Assembly (NCBI GenBank): GCA_963942565.1
Contig: OZ012686.1
Location: forward strand, 12,315,305 to 12,379,304
Length of the DNA: 64,000 bases
Direction: 5' to 3'
DNA from: Maea johnstoni
Taxonomy: Eukaryota > Annelida > Polychaeta > Spionida > Magelonidae
Numbering within the stretch: the stretch's first letter is position 1; every line of letters starts with the position of its first letter. Below are positions 22,352 to 53,893 of the stretch, in pieces. The notes under the pieces are model-generated. The model was not told the origin of the DNA. It searched no databases and saw only the letters and a program-made list of their open reading frames with translations. Both the position numbers and the translations under genes were made by a program.

Positions 22352-24047
22352 CACTAAATATAATGCATATTGTATTGAATTTTCAACCCCATTCAAAATC
22401 ATGCATTTTTCATGTATTCCAGATATCTCTTTTCTGTGCCTTCGTTCTGGTAAAATCGTCCTAAAACAAAGATTGTATAAGAACTGGATTTTACATAAGG
22501 GCAGCATATGTGCTCAAGAAAGGTTGATGTGTTAAGGCTACATGTGTACGTGTAAATGAGTAATTCAAAATATATTTTTCACGCTGGTCTTCGGCTATTT
22601 AACCTATTCAATGATCCAAACAAATTCATGTCTTGAAGTCATGGTGTATTTAAAGAATTTTAAAATGAATATTGGGTACTTTATGAGAAGCACCTCTGTA
22701 TGCGTTTGATTCAAACTTAGTTTCAAGACCAAAAATGAAAAATATTGATAAATAAAAGAAATAATGTTCAAAATGAATTATCACAGAAAGGAAAGCTGTG
22801 GTTTTACACTTGCAAATGGTCATGTGTATGTATCTGTCTGGTCTGTTTCTAATTTGAAGATAAGCACACAAGTTGCAATTTCTTTGCACCTCAACCAAGA
22901 CCTAATTTTTTGAATGCTTGAGAGCTGGTTCTAGTTCTTGAAAATATGTTTGTGGTTATCGGTAGGTGTAATGTTTAATTCACTTAAGCATTGCCCAAGT
23001 TTTGCAATTTATCATAATTTTATTTTTACCTAACACATTGGAAAGAAGTGCTTTTCAAACAAATCCAGTTGACTAAGCCAACTTTTTATGAGATCTGCTT
23101 CATTTCATAATTGCACAAAACAAGTACTGTTTGTGATAATATTATTATTGACTATATAGTCAGTAAACAGCACATCAGTTTTATGATTCAAGTTATCTGA
23201 TTGAGTAAGCGGTATCATAACTGCTCAGTTTTAGTAACCTAGTTAAGGGAGATTGAGGACACAAAACAGACATAAATATTCATATTTATTTTTATGCAAT
23301 AAAAATGTCATTTGTATATACATACATTGTACTAATAAAGAAACAAACATTTCTTTCCGGGTTATGATTCAATTTATCCCCTATATCTCCTCTACATTTG
23401 GAACAAACAAACAATTAACAGATCTGATACTCATCATTTGAATAAAGAGATGCAGAATGTTACAATTCACTAGGCTTCTTTTGAAATAAAGATAATGATT
23501 ACTGCACAGTAAAAAACAATTTTAGAATCTTCCTTATAATGAAACCTCAGTCCAATAATTCATATTGAGAGGAAAGATCTTTGAAGTACATGATTTGATT
23601 ATCCTCTGAGAAATGTGTACATGCAGCCCCAATGAACTTTTTTTTTTACTGAGGTTTGAAATATCATTTCCATTACCTTGAAGTACATTCTCTACTTAAG
23701 AGATAACGTTTCACACTTCCAAAATTAAGACAATATATAATAATTGGACTTTACATCACTGCTTTGTCTGATGCCAACCATAACAACTTGATCTAACATT
23801 TTTCTCAGCATTTTCAACTAAGACTGTCATTGATTACCAAAAAAAAATTAAATTGATATCCAAAAAAACAACTTTTCAATGTGAAAACTGGTTCAATGTT
23901 TTCTCATGTACAGGAAGTACATATATTGGAAAAATGAATGCCAACTCAGAAACTCAGGCTTTTCTATCCTTATAACTTCCTAGCATGATTATCATATTGA
24001 ACAGACTACATATTTAGGTCCTCATAATTGTTGCAGTGAGTTGAAGC
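22352..24047. other. Intergenic 3' flank between RRP36 and MRPL11
   Basis: RRP36 (plus) and MRPL11 (minus) converge here. AATAAA-type hexamers at about 22750-22760 and 23332 are possible RRP36 poly(A) signals. No open frame of note, RNA gene or obvious repeat is seen; the sequence is AT-rich. Confidence 0.5.
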
Positions 24048-24791
24048 ATACCCGTCAAGTCTCCTGTTTTTAACAGGAGTCTCCTGTTTTTTGGACTTCA
24101 TTTTACCTGCCTCCTGTTTTTTTCTTGTCTCCTGTTTTTCTCCTGTTTTTCTAGAAAACCAGTCTAAAGCGACTATAATCTCCAGTTTTTCCTCAAGTTC
24201 AGCCCAGATCTACTTAAACTTCTACAGCTTGGCATGCAACTCAGCTCTTCTAGCCTGCCTAAACAATACTCAGTTGACCTAATTGAACCAGAGAGATGGA
24301 TCCCCTTGATCCGCAACCCCATTGGCTCAGCATGCTAGTACCTAGAGTGTCGGTGCCGCGAGTAACGCGGTGAAGACTGGGAAAATATTGGTGACGTAAT
24401 TGTTTTCAGAAAGAGGCTGGCAGGATTTTGCCTGGCTGACTTGGTCTGCAGCTTGTCATTCTAACTAGGTCAGATAGTTACCAAGGAGATAAGCCCAGCT
24501 GGCAGCCAATCATGGATGTACACAGCTTATCTATGACTCATAGAGAGGCAGCGACATTTGAGGATGCAAGCACAGTACCCACTCCCTGTCTACTACTCCC
24601 AGATTGAACCCAGCTTGCCCAGAGTGGAGAGTATTGGCACTACATTAGGTAGGAGCCAGCTGGTGGGACGTTGGTAAATTATATTTACAGGTGCGGCACC
24701 TGGTGGAAAGTTGGTAAACTAACGTATATGGTAGCGGCACTGCCGCGTGAGAAAATCTCCTGTTTTTTTTTTGTCTGGGGTTGACAGGTAT
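24048..24791. mobile_element. TIR element with TCTCCTGTTTT subterminal repeats
   Basis: Ends ATACCCGTCAAGTCTCCTG and TTGACAGGTAT are inverted. The flanks GTTGAAGC (24040-24047) and GTTGAAGG (24792-24799) are a 7/8 match and so a likely 8-bp duplication. Several TCTCCTGTTTTT motifs occur near both ends. This fits a hAT-like non-autonomous element. The interior is more GC-rich and has no convincing frame. Confidence 0.7.
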
Positions 24792-24939
24792 GTTGAAGGT
24801 ATGCAAAACAGTTGGTTGATATTGCGATGACTTGCGGAACCACAGCAGTGTACCTTACTTGCGATGATTTGAGAATTGTTCACTACAAGCTGCACCAATA
24901 CTTCGCCACTTACAAAACAATGATAACAATGAACATCCT

Positions 24940-25312
24940 GCCAATCCATTGGCTTCTCGGGCAATCTCGGCTATCAATGACATGCCTAATCAAGACACAC
25001 TCCACCTCCATTCAAGAGTCAATAGTGTTGTTAATTACACTTCAAAACAATACTATGAAACCCTCAACATTTTTGCTGCTCTTGCCTTCGCCGCCAATTC
25101 TTCCTATTGTTGTTCTATGCCGCGGCTATCAATGACAAACCTCCATTCAAAAGTCAATAGTGTTGCTAATTACACTTCCAAACAACACTAGGAAACTCTC
25201 AACATCTTTTGCTGATCTTGCCTCTTCAATTCTGTCTGTTGTTGTTCCACCATCACGCATCTGTCCTCGATTCAAAAGTCAATAATGTTCCTAATTACAC
25301 TCCTTAACAATA
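24940..25312. repeat. Tandem decayed copies of the MRPL11 stop-codon end
   Basis: Units of about 126-134 bp (shared GTCAATAGTGTTG start points at 25018, 25152 and 25278) each carry a diverged version of the 3' end of the MRPL11 coding exon. GAAACTCTCAACATC-TTTGCTGCTC-TTGCC recurs at about 25057, 25192 and, in the real exon, 25317. They lie immediately downstream of the stop on the transcribed minus strand, so probably in the 3' UTR. Confidence 0.8.
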
Positions 25313-28296
25313 CTAAGAAACTCTCAACATCTTTGCTGCTCTAGCCTCAGCCAATTCTGCAAGTTGTTGTTCCACTATCCCACGTCTCTCCTCGAGCCAC
25401 GGCCCGTAATCCTCGGCACTGAGTTCCCGCACCACCTCGATGCCGCAGCTGTGCGCCGTCTGGATTATACTGTTACACACCTCCTCCAGGGTCGCGATCT
25501 CCCACACGGGATCTTCTTTCTTTATCACAGCGATTTCGTAGATATGCTTCAACGATACCTTCCCCGCAATTTCATGTTCTGCAAGACAAGAGAGACAATT
25601 ATCGACATGGTATAGATAAGATAAGAAAAATTTATCAATGTCTCACCCATAGTTGAATCATACATACATGGCATGATAAAACAATGGACGGTCAACTTTG
25701 ACCTACGAGAGACCATACAATATGAACAAAGAAGAATAAACAATGTTAAAATGAAAATATATAAAGTAAAAGTTCGGGACACATCTGTTCTGATGTTTAA
25801 TATTTTAGAACAGGTTTTGGGACTAAAAAAAAGATATCTAATCACAAATTAAATTTAAAATTTAATTTCTATGCATTTATTTTTGTTTTTGGTTCTGTGT
25901 AACATTTCAATTAAATCACCTAACACTAGAAATATCACTTGAAATTATGGCAAGGAAGTTATTCACATTCATGTTGCAAAAATGTATCTCTTTTAGTGCT
26001 GTCATATCCTAAAACTAAATGCAACTCACTTGGACTCATGGCCCCTTTTTTCACTCCAGCCGCCAATTTCAGGAAATGTGTAACAGGTGGCCTATGGATG
26101 ACCATATTAAAAGATCTGTCAGGCTAAAAATAAAGAAACATATTAAGTAAGAAATTCTGCAATAAACAAACTAAATCAATTAGAGTTCTAATAATGTAAA
26201 TATCATTAATTCTGTACCTGACAGTAACTGGACAAACTATTGAAACTAATATCTTTAATTATTTGAATTTGCATCTCCTGAGAATTGGTAAGTTCTACTA
26301 TATTGGCAGTTATACTTCTCAGTATTTAGGCAGGTTTCTTGGTTAACAATTAAGCAGATAGTAAGCAACCAGACATGATATACTACTTGAAAACTTCCAT
26401 ATCACACACACCAGTAAATTGAAAGCAATTATCATAGATAAAAATATAGCCAGGAATATTGCTTTGTTATCTAGATAATTTTATATGTCTCTCTGAACAT
26501 GTTTACTTTAAATGCGTCTTTTATGCATTTTTGATGATGACTTACATTGACTCTTATTTTTGTTGGCAGTGGTGTCCCCTCCTTCATTTCCTTAGTCTTT
26601 TCATTGAACTCTTTGCAAAACTGTGCTATGTTAACATTTCTCTGAAAAAACAATATCACTCATATTAGCATGTAATAAGGAATGTCAGTATCTTTCTACT
26701 TGCTGTAGTAAAACATTGAGCATTAGCAATATGTAAGAATCTGAAAAGCTATAATACGGATATCAGGTTATAATCAAATGTTTACCTCCTACCCAAGAGC
26801 TCTTCAGACCTGGTGTTGATGCTTAATAGTGTTAGTCTGACTATTATATAGTTGTCTGTAATGACAACAAAAATAATTTCATTAATGAAAATGACTAGTC
26901 AACTTTTCAAAGACTTGGTCTAACAGTAATGTGTCAAGTGTTTGGCCGTTGCCATTCTCTGTATCTACCATGGGCTAAACATACCAACTTTGCAGGGCTT
27001 GGATTTGAGATCTGTGTTGTGATCATTTGTTTATATTGTGTACTACACCGTAAAACACTTCAATTTTCAGATTATAATCATGTTTTGTGGCTGTCATTAT
27101 GTTTACATGTTTAAAATCTAACTTTAATTTGAGCAAGGTTAATGATTACAAGGACAGATGGCAGCACCTCATCTTGCTGCTGACCTGTCAGGTGACAAAC
27201 AAAAATAGACCTTTGTTGAGCACATGTGCCACACCTTCTGGAAAGCTTACAGTGAAAAGGAGCATGGTAACAAGATAACTATGAGCCAGTATGAGGTGTG
27301 TGTTTTTCAAGTTTTGGGGCAATTTTATTCATAGTTTAACATATGTTAAGTTTGCCAATTATAGTATCATCAAATTACACACATTTATTAAATCAGTGTT
27401 GGCACAATTTGGCATTGTTATATTAGAAAGTCTGGGTAGTCAATGACCTAAAACAAAATGACCTTGTCAGCTGCTAGTGTGTTTTGCGCCATTGAAATGA
27501 AAATTTGGCAACAGCTACCTAGGTAATGGTGGTCTATGACACTTGACCAAACAAAGTCTTTCTCCCTCTCTCTCTGAAGTCAAATGTTACAAATAGTTTA
27601 GGATTGTTCCATTAGGCTGTGGATTAGGGTTGAGGAATGGGAAAATGTACAAGTTGGGGTATAGAAAGATCGAATTCAGGATTTTTCGCATTGGCGTTGC
27701 CTCTCCTCCATTATTCTTAATTTTGTCTATTTGGGAGGTACACTGATTTAAGTGGAAAGCAATATGTTAAGTACAAAGTCTGGTATGATCTATCTTAGGC
27801 CAAAAAAAAAAAGTGTTTGGTTCCTATTACGTCCTAAAAAAATATAGGTAGGGTAGGTAGGGATTTTTTTATTATTTTTTTTTATTCTTTAACTTGCACG
27901 ATTCCCTGGAGTTGGATGGCTTTGATAAAGGTTTGCCTTGTTGTAATTGTCTTTATATGCATTAATTGTAGACCCCTGCTTCTGTTCATCCAGAAATTTA
28001 TAATTTAATGGTTGGAGAATTGGTATTTAGGACGGCGAGGCAATTTTTGGGGTAGGAACAATTCATTTTTCAGTAGGATTGGCAAAAAAAACTTTAGGGT
28101 AGGGGACAAAAATTAGGTAGGGTAGGGTAATAGGAACCAAACATTTTTTTTTAGGCCTTATAGGCAGATATGGGGCAGGTATGTAAATTGTTTGTGTTGA
28201 TTTACAATCTGACTGTCCTCGTTTATAATCTTACACACTGAGCAGATCTTGATGCCATCTTCCTGGACACGTATATATATAACTTACATACAGTAC

Positions 28297-28327
<31 letters not shown>

Positions 28328-29113
28328 ATCTTTATTTTAAGACTCAAGTCGGTTATAATTTTTACATAGTAAACACGAGCTGCCAGGGCTATTGGCTGAC
28401 TACAAAATAACAATTCAAAAATATAACATACAGGGTGTAACAGCAATATAAATGATAAGGGGAAGTAAGTTGGCACATATTAATTTTTTGCACATTCTTG
28501 AAGATGGTGCCACCCACAAAGGAGAGATTTCAAAAGCAAATAAGACACTCTTTTTTTTTTTTTTGCAATTACATTTCACTTGATTCTGAGTCCATAAATC
28601 CACATTTTGACAAAACTAGTACTTTTCGTGACAAATGTCAGAAATATAGTTGCATGGTTAAAGCTAACATGTATAAATTTTATCATTTTAGAGTTATCAA
28701 AGGTGTTAATAAACATAAATGCTATTTTTGGCATTTTATGGGTTTTGACAGACTGAAAATCTTGTTGAAATGTATATGATATGATTTTATCATTTCCATT
28801 ACTTTACAAAATGAGCATGGGCCCATAAAATGCTTATGTCTGAAATGTTTGAAAACATGTACAACTTTAGGGTCAGAGCCAAGTTCTATATCTTCAATGA
28901 CATTGACACACATGCCTGTCTGACATGTACTATCCACATAAGGCACATCTAGCAAACATTTGGGGGTCTCACCTGCCCCAATTGTGGACCCAGGGGAGGG
29001 GCCGCACGGGCTTGACAAGCTGGTATATAAGTACTAAGAATTTTTCCATGTTTGATCTTGTCACCAGTCTTTTTTGCAATCCTAGCAACCTTTCTCACTG
29101 CTTTGGAAGCCAT
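25313..29113 (-). CDS. MRPL11: MRPL11, mitochondrial ribosomal protein uL11m
   Basis: Complete minus-strand gene. Exons in transcript order are 29113-28973, 26641-26546, 26123-26030 and 25578-25313 (stop TAG 25315-25313), all with AG/GT borders and phases 0, 0, 1. The product is about 199 aa, close to the usual length. The protein binds the GTPase-associated region of mitochondrial large-subunit rRNA. Family features are the N-terminal uL11 glycine/proline motif [10 protein letters not shown] (end of exon 1), [26 protein letters not shown] (exon 2), [20 protein letters not shown] (exon 3), and [14 protein letters not shown] plus a helical C-terminal tail (exon 4). The start at 29113 (AACATGG) has a good context. 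The large first intron carries a Harbinger-type MITE. The gene is head-to-head with SF3B2. Confidence 0.95.
26735..26835. repeat. Dispersed repeat fragment shared with 31597-31715
   Basis: AAAGCTATAATACGGATATC and CCCAAGAGCTCTTCAGAC-TGGTGTTG match a segment in an SF3B2 intron. The family is unknown and the ends are not defined. Confidence 0.55.
27798..28157. mobile_element. PIF/Harbinger-type MITE, TTA duplication
   Basis: TTA-GGCCAAAAAAAAAAAGTG at the left and CATTTTTTTTTAGGCC-TTA at the right, with inner inverted GTTTGGTTCCTATTA / TAATAGGAACCAAAC. The TTA target site fits PIF/Harbinger (inference). GGTAGGGTAGG repeats lie inside. A second copy is at 42032-42211. It is in the first MRPL11 intron. 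Confidence 0.85.
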
Positions 29114-29397
29114 GTTGGTGTCTTCTGCTAATTTACCCACAATCCCTTGCGGTTCTTAATTGACCTAGTTAAATACTCTACAACACATTTTCGAAATGAA
29201 AAATGTTTCGACTAATATATTGTTAAATATAGATTAATCTGCATATTTTAAGCTTCGAATCATCGTTTTTGTGAAGTAGACTGGTTTTAAAATGTGTGTT
29301 TTAGTGCAAAATAAATTTACCTTAGACTGTGTGTGCAGGCATTCTCAAAACGAGGCTTCGGTTCAGGGTAAACACGTTACGCCGATGCCGCATCAAA
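29114..29397. promoter_or_regulatory. Compact bidirectional promoter MRPL11 / SF3B2
   Basis: Only 284 bp separate the two divergent start codons, so the core promoters and both 5' UTRs must lie here or overlap. ACCCACAATCCCTTGCGG at about 29135-29152 resembles the ZNF143/THAP11-type promoter motif. AAAATGGCGGA, a YY1-like site, overlaps the SF3B2 start codon (29396-29406). No TATA box stands out. Confidence 0.65.
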
Positions 29398-47802
<18,405 letters not shown>

Positions 47803-48521
47803 ACATGGTGTATATTTTTTATTCATGTACATGCATATTTAAGAGGTCTGGTCTTGTCTGTTTTGACAGCAACAAAAAGAATCATTTTACACGTGTACAG
47901 TTTCACATTAACATTTCATTTGATGACATGATATTTCCCTAGATCTATTAGGCTTGGATATTAAGAAAAAAATGTCAAAAAAGTCTAAGGTAGGGCAGAA
48001 TTATTTTAAGGTTCCTGATATTTTGTAGATGGCATTTAGTAAGCATGATTTTTTTTTGATTTTTTTTTCACTTGTTTTATATGAAAATTAGATAGACTCG
48101 TTCTTTTTGGAGTTTCTTCAAAAACCATGTGCAGAATATAAGTTTGGTTACTATAAATAACCAATAACGATTCATTACCAAAGGTTATGTTTTCTTCTGA
48201 GGACAAAATGTTAGAGTTTTGTATTGAATTTGTTCGTAGTTTATACATCTTCTATTGGAATATTTTCATTAAATCCCTGTCAACTTATTTACAAATGTGT
48301 CGGTTCTCCTGAGATAAACGGTTTCAATTTATCCTGGTGATATAAGAAATAATAAGTATGAGATCATGGTATGCTATTTCATCTACATGTATTCAGTTTG
48401 AAGAAGTGAAATAATGATTGCAGTATTGTTGAAAATAGGAAATTCATATGTGAATCATTTTCTTCATAAAAAAAGTTTTAAGCTTTATGTAAATTTTGCT
48501 GCAATTTGTTTAACTTTGAAT

Positions 48522-48527
48522 AATAAA
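48522..48527 (+). terminator. SF3B2 poly(A) signal
   Basis: AATAAA about 720 bp after the SF3B2 stop codon and shortly before a family C MITE. It is the first canonical hexamer downstream that I see. The 3' UTR would then be 47803 to about 48545. Confidence 0.6.
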
Positions 48528-48614
48528 AATCATACAAATCCAGCTTATGATCCCAATTTAATCTAAACAGTGGCATGTCAGGGTGTGGTAACGAAATTTC
48601 TCAAAAACCTATGG

Positions 48615-48928
48615 CAGTGTCTTAGCCAGGATTTAGAAACTGGGTGCCTAAAATTGGCAGTTGTAAAATTTTGGGGCATCCAAATTTTTAAAGGGGACCA
48701 CAATATTCTTTGATTTCAACCATAAACATGTATAAATTTATCAAAATAATGCATGATATCCTTATAGAATGTCATGGGAATTACATGAAGATGAAAAAAG
48801 TCAATTATATGCTTGAGATTGACATTTTCCGAAATTCCTCACAAAAAAATTGGGGTGTCCTGAGGGGTGCTTATCAATGGTTTGGGTGTCCAAAAAGACA
48901 CCCAGACGCCCTGCTGGCTAAGACCATG
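48615..48928 (+). mobile_element. hAT-type MITE family C, exact 8-bp duplication
   Basis: CAGTGTCTTAGCCAGGATTT to CTGGCTAAGACCATG, flanked by ACCTATGG at 48607-48614 and 48929-48936. Confidence 0.93.
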
Positions 48929-49963
48929 ACCTATGGTATTGGACATTCCACTTATCTATTTGATTACATTTGTTCATGTCTCGATACATTATTATCTTTG
49001 TATAGAAATTGAATACTTTCAAAGAAAAAGGTTATTTGGCAAAACAAATAATAAAGATTTTTTAGTGAACACTGTCAACATGGAGTGTGTGATTATATGT
49101 TTAGGTACTGTTTTGTAAGATAAATCAATTGTTTTATGTTCAGAGAGCTGAATTTTTGCAGTGAAATCAGCCATGGAACTGTCATTAAAATACTAAATAT
49201 GAGAAAACGTCATTGTTTGTGTTTTTATTCAGTTAAAGCCACATTATTCGAAGTCTGTCTTTTTCTACAGAGTTTGCCTTTCCAACAGTTTAAGAGTTCT
49301 AGAATAGTGCAGCTCAGGGATTAATCCATTAAAGAGTAAAAACATTCAGCCAATTATGATATAGACATTTTTCACATCATCAATTATTAGAAAGCTATCT
49401 TCAGAAGAGAAGTAAGAAATAAACTAATAAACAAGTACTCTTTGACTCGTCTGAATTCAGACATATATATATATAATATATATATATATATGTTGTGATT
49501 CTTTAACAGAACTTTATAGGAGCATGCATACGCATGAATGAAGTGAAAGGTGACGTGACTTTTAACAGAAAGAAATTTTTGAGAACACTGCACACAAATT
49601 CAGTCCACTTCTGGATTCCCTCTTTTCTTGTTTCCAGAAGAAAGATGGATACTCCCTCCCTCAAATTTTGCACTTGTGGATCTTCTCTCTGACATTCAAT
49701 AACTAACTCCACATGAAAAGTGTTCAGTCTAATGAAGGTCAATTGTAACAGGGCGTTTCAATAAACTCAACACTAAAGCATAAAACCATGAATTTCTTGT
49801 TATAATGATCTCCCCACAAAGTGCATCATCTTAGCATTTACAAGAACTAAAAGATTGTTTTCAAGTCATAACTTAAAATGGAGATTTTTTTGGTTGAAAA
49901 TGAATTAAGGAACCTTTGGTTAACCCCTAAACCCTCAATAAAACTATGGCTGACTAAATTCTG

Positions 49964-50200
49964 GGTCTTAGCCAGGATTTCCAAACTGGGAGCCCAAAAT
50001 TGGCAATTGTTAAGTTTTTGGGAGTCCTATTTTTTAAGGGAGACAACAATATACTCAGATTACAACCATTTACATGCAATTTATTAATGAAATACAGCAT
50101 AATGTCTATATTCAATTCCATAGGAATTATATTTAGGTGAAAAATATTCAATTATATGCTTGAAAGTGACATCTTAATTAATTCCTCACAAAATGAACTG
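49964..50200 (+). mobile_element. hAT-type MITE family C, 3'-truncated
   Basis: GGGTCTTAGCCAGGATTTCC, AACTGGGAGCCCAAAATTGG and the following 200 bp match family C. The terminal GACGCCCTGCTGGCTAAGAC part is absent. Confidence 0.75.
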
Positions 50201-50913
50201 AACAAAGAACTGTATGCTTCAGGACAGGATTTCGCCACAGTTTTTGTCCAACTTTACCAACAGAAAATATATGAAAAATAACTACCACCCTGTCTTTTTG
50301 CACAGCCAATTGCTGCTCATGATTTTACCATTCACCTGTTTGATACAAGTTTTTATGCAACTTTCAAAGAGAGTTTGTGTGTAGAGCACTACAGTCCATT
50401 ATGCACTGCTCAGATAGGAGCTAGGGGACAGGAAGTGAGTCACAGCTGATAGCAATTGAAGAACATGGCTGCCTCCAGGGGCTGGGCAGGCTGGTGACAA
50501 TATGCAAAATTCTCCCCTCATGGGATCACTGAGAGAAAAAGGAGGACGGCATCCTATTCTTGAAGTGTATTACTTTCATAGAAGCTAATATATATATGTG
50601 AGCCTTAAGTTCCCCTTTAAGGATCTGATTGACCAGTAGTAAACTTTCTCCTGTAGATGATGTACTTCGTTAGCAAAGAACATGTGTGGTCATTTTATAG
50701 GCATAAATGTGATAATACATCAGAGTGCACTAGGTTTGGTATAGAACAGAGAGGTAGATACCGGGGAGATGCAGCGGGACGAATTACCATGGAATGCCAT
50801 CCATGCTTTTATTCACTATATGTCTTTAAAGAAAAAATATTTTTCTGAAAAGAAAAATTGATCTATTTTTCTTTACAGAAAAATTATTTCTCTTTAAATT
50901 TATTTATTTTCTT

Positions 50914-51143
50914 TAACCCATTAATACTTAAAAGTCCTCCAGAAATTGTTGTCTGGATCAATAATACTTTTGACAATATCTTTGTAATTGATAATCATTT
51001 TACAGAATATTTGAAAGAGAGTTGTAGGTATTTTTCTGATTGACATCTCTCCATCAAATATTTTCCTGACTTTGATTTTGCCTGCAAGATATCTTCAAAA
51101 TCCTCAGGCTGGTTTTGGCCGCTGTGAGCATTAATGGGTTTAA
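50914..51143. mobile_element. piggyBac-like MITE family A
   Basis: TTAA-CCCATTAATACTTAAAAG to GTGAGCATTAATGGG-TTTAA, 230 bp. Confidence 0.85.
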
Positions 51144-51900
51144 GACAAATAGTGGATAAAATCGTCAATGACATTCCGTAAATTACCATATGATCCCATT
51201 CAACCCAGCGTGCAAGCGATTTTTAGAGGTGTTGTAACACGCCTGCAGTATAACTGGTGTTGCACTCGCGTCATTAAGGAGCTGTCTGATGCAAATAGAG
51301 AACGCCTATTGGCTGAAAACAGGGTATATTGGGATAGCCCGCTATACGAATATGAATACGAACTTTATTACTCTCTAACCGCATTTTGCGGTACATAGAG
51401 GAAATACAATAATTTCATTAGAATAATCAACATATATATACATCTACATTGTAGTCTTAATTGTAAAAATATACATATATACATATATACAATATACGCC
51501 CATAAAAGTTATGTGTATCAACATTATACAATGATTTATCCGATTACTGTCATAATATTAGTCATATAGACAGTTTAAATCAACATTATCAATTTCTTCA
51601 CTCACAACATCTGGAAGAGATGTGTATTCCTTCATGCCAAATACCTATAACCCAGGACACGTAGCGACATCTGGTGGCCGTTACTCCATGTAATCTTCGT
51701 CTACTGTATAGAGGGATGAATATTGAAAATATTTTTTTTTTATATTATTATACCTCACGTGAAAATCGTAAGCCCTGATTGGCTTACAAAGGTTGGCCAT
51801 TCCATCATGTCCACCGGCGAAATGTCCACCATTCTCACTGGATCTACCGGCAGACACTGTTGTTTTCATTGATATTTTACCAAATTGGGATTTGTTCGGT

Positions 51901-52010
51901 ATAATAAAACAAATATGCCATGCCAGTGTTGGTATCCTGACAGAATGTCTCCCCTCCCTCTGGGAGACATTCCTTCAGGATACCCACACTGGCATGGCAG
52001 ATTTGTATAA
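51901..52010. repeat. Long imperfect hairpin, about 45-bp arms and 8-bp loop
   Basis: ATGCCATGCCAGTGTTGGTA...AATGTCTCCC (51914-51953) pairs with GGGAGACATT...TACCCACACTGGCATGGCA (51962-51999) with few mismatches. The pairing continues weakly outwards (ACAAAT / ATTTGT). It could be a MITE core or a small-RNA-type hairpin. Confidence 0.75.
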
Positions 52011-53411
52011 TGTTAACCCCAAAATATCATGTAGTTACACTGCATAAAACAAATATGAACCAAATGTTTTGCCAGTTCTTCAACCCTCCAGTTGTTTTTT
52101 AAAAGGTATGTTTCAAAGGTAGATCTGTTATAGGCCGCCTAATAAGTCTGCCTTCCTTTCGCACAAACTGATATTTCGTCTTGTACAAGCGAAAATGCGA
52201 CTGATGGACACGCCTGTAACAGGCAATTCTGCTTAATCCGGACTGATGTGGACCCTAAATTTGGTAAACGAAATCATTACTCGACGAGTAGAAGATTGCA
52301 GCTATGTTCAGAGCTCGACGTTGAAGCCATGCTTCATCATATTATCAATTGAATAAATCTGATTTGGAATTTCATTTTTTGTCATAATCATGCCAATTGT
52401 GGCTAATTCGTGACTAGCTAGTTGTAAGAAGTGGATGACACCGGAGTCAATTGAATTAAAATCATTTGGTCATAATGTCATGTTTAACATACAACCCTCC
52501 TACATTATATACTTCTAGCCCATGGATATAAATATAACTTACGGTGCTAAAGGGAGGACGTCATACAGCTCTATGTTCTAGCCCTAAATGGATGGTCGCC
52601 ACCTACCGGAGGAAATGAGAACTAACACAACAATGCTTAACAATGCTGCAGCGAGGCTGCAACAATGGACGCTACTCTCAAAGCCATATGCTAATATACT
52701 CCGTCTTCAAAAGGTAAATATCAAACATTTGCAGCGAAAAATTGAATATATCGCCCTGTCTCATCATTAGAAGACGCTTACGAAATCTACTCTCATGCAT
52801 TTCTGCGCAGGCATTTTCAACAAAGCATTTCGACGTTTGTCTCTAGAGTAGGCGAAGCGCGCGAATTTCGATCATTGTTGCAAGAATCGGTGAGTAAAAT
52901 TCACGTACATTTTCAGCTGCGCAGAATTTTCACTGATAAATGCGAATTTTGCCCACAAGTGGAACTTCAAATGGTATCAAAATGTACATGAATGTACCGA
53001 GAACCGCCACAGAATTTTCCAGGATTAAGCATTGCATATTTTCCAAGTATTCTCGAGCAATAGAATCTCCGCGACCAGGATGGCAATTCCCGGAATTTTC
53101 AACAATGCTCAACAATCAAACAGACAACATATTCTCGCGGATATCTATGGAGGTGATATTTCAACCTATGAGCACGGATAGAATTTTCGAATCTGTATTT
53201 CATAGATGATGTTCAAGAAAAGTACGTATTCAAGGCTATTTGATGGTGCGGTTACTTTTATTAAAAGACGATGCAACTATTTGAAAATGTGGAAAAATGC
53301 TACAGGAAAAGAATGAAATGTCTATCGAATATCTATCATCTTTTATTACTAACGACTACAATACTTATGCTGGAAAACGTTAGACTTAGATTAACAAGCG
53401 GAGTTCCGTAT

Positions 53412-53624
53412 TTAACAATTCCAGTGCAAAGGCTACATTCGTCCAAAGCACAAAGATGCAAAGATTTTTGAAAACCATCTCAATCCTGTCTCGTTGGTAC
53501 TCATTAGATAACTCTCACCGAGGCCTCTCATATGAGTACCCATTTGCCAGGGTTTCCGTCCTCTTTCAGCTTGTTTGCATTATTTTGTATAGGCAAAATG
53601 AGCCACCAGCAGCATAAGGGTTTA
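53412..53624 (-). mobile_element. piggyBac-like MITE family B, reverse
   Basis: TTAACAATTCCAGTGCAAAGG to CCACCAGCAGCATAAGGG. It is separated by about 45 bp from a forward copy (53670-53893), so the pair forms an inverted arrangement. Confidence 0.75.
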
Positions 53625-53669
53625 GCTTTCTTGAAAGGCGTAGTAAGGCTCATGAAATGCACCTTTCCT

Positions 53670-53893
53670 TTTACCCTTATGATGTTGCTGGTGGCTTACT
53701 TGGCCATTATAAAATGATGCAAAAAACATTAAAAAGGACTGAAACCCTGGCACATCGGGGCTGCTCATCTGACAGTACTCCGCGAGAGCCTCCCAATGGA
53801 TACCAACATGGCAGGGTTTAGATGGTTTTCAAATACAGTATCTTTGCGTCATTGTGACTTGGATGAACGTAGTCTTAGCATTGGAACAGTTAA
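53670..53893 (+). mobile_element. piggyBac-like MITE family B, forward
   Basis: TTTACCCTTATGATGTTGCTGG to TAGCATTGGAACAG-TTAA. The middle (AAACCCTGGCACAT, GAATGGATACCAACATGG-type sequence) matches the family. Confidence 0.75.

Noticed and set aside
29138-29140. Upstream in-frame MRPL11 start 27 bp before the chosen ATG
   Set aside because: The codon is GTG, not ATG. The ATG at 29113 has a better context and gives the normal protein length.
51168-51398. 76-codon open frame
   Set aside because: Composition is not clearly random, but there are no recognisable motif, splice partners or conserved features. It is reported only as part of the interval.
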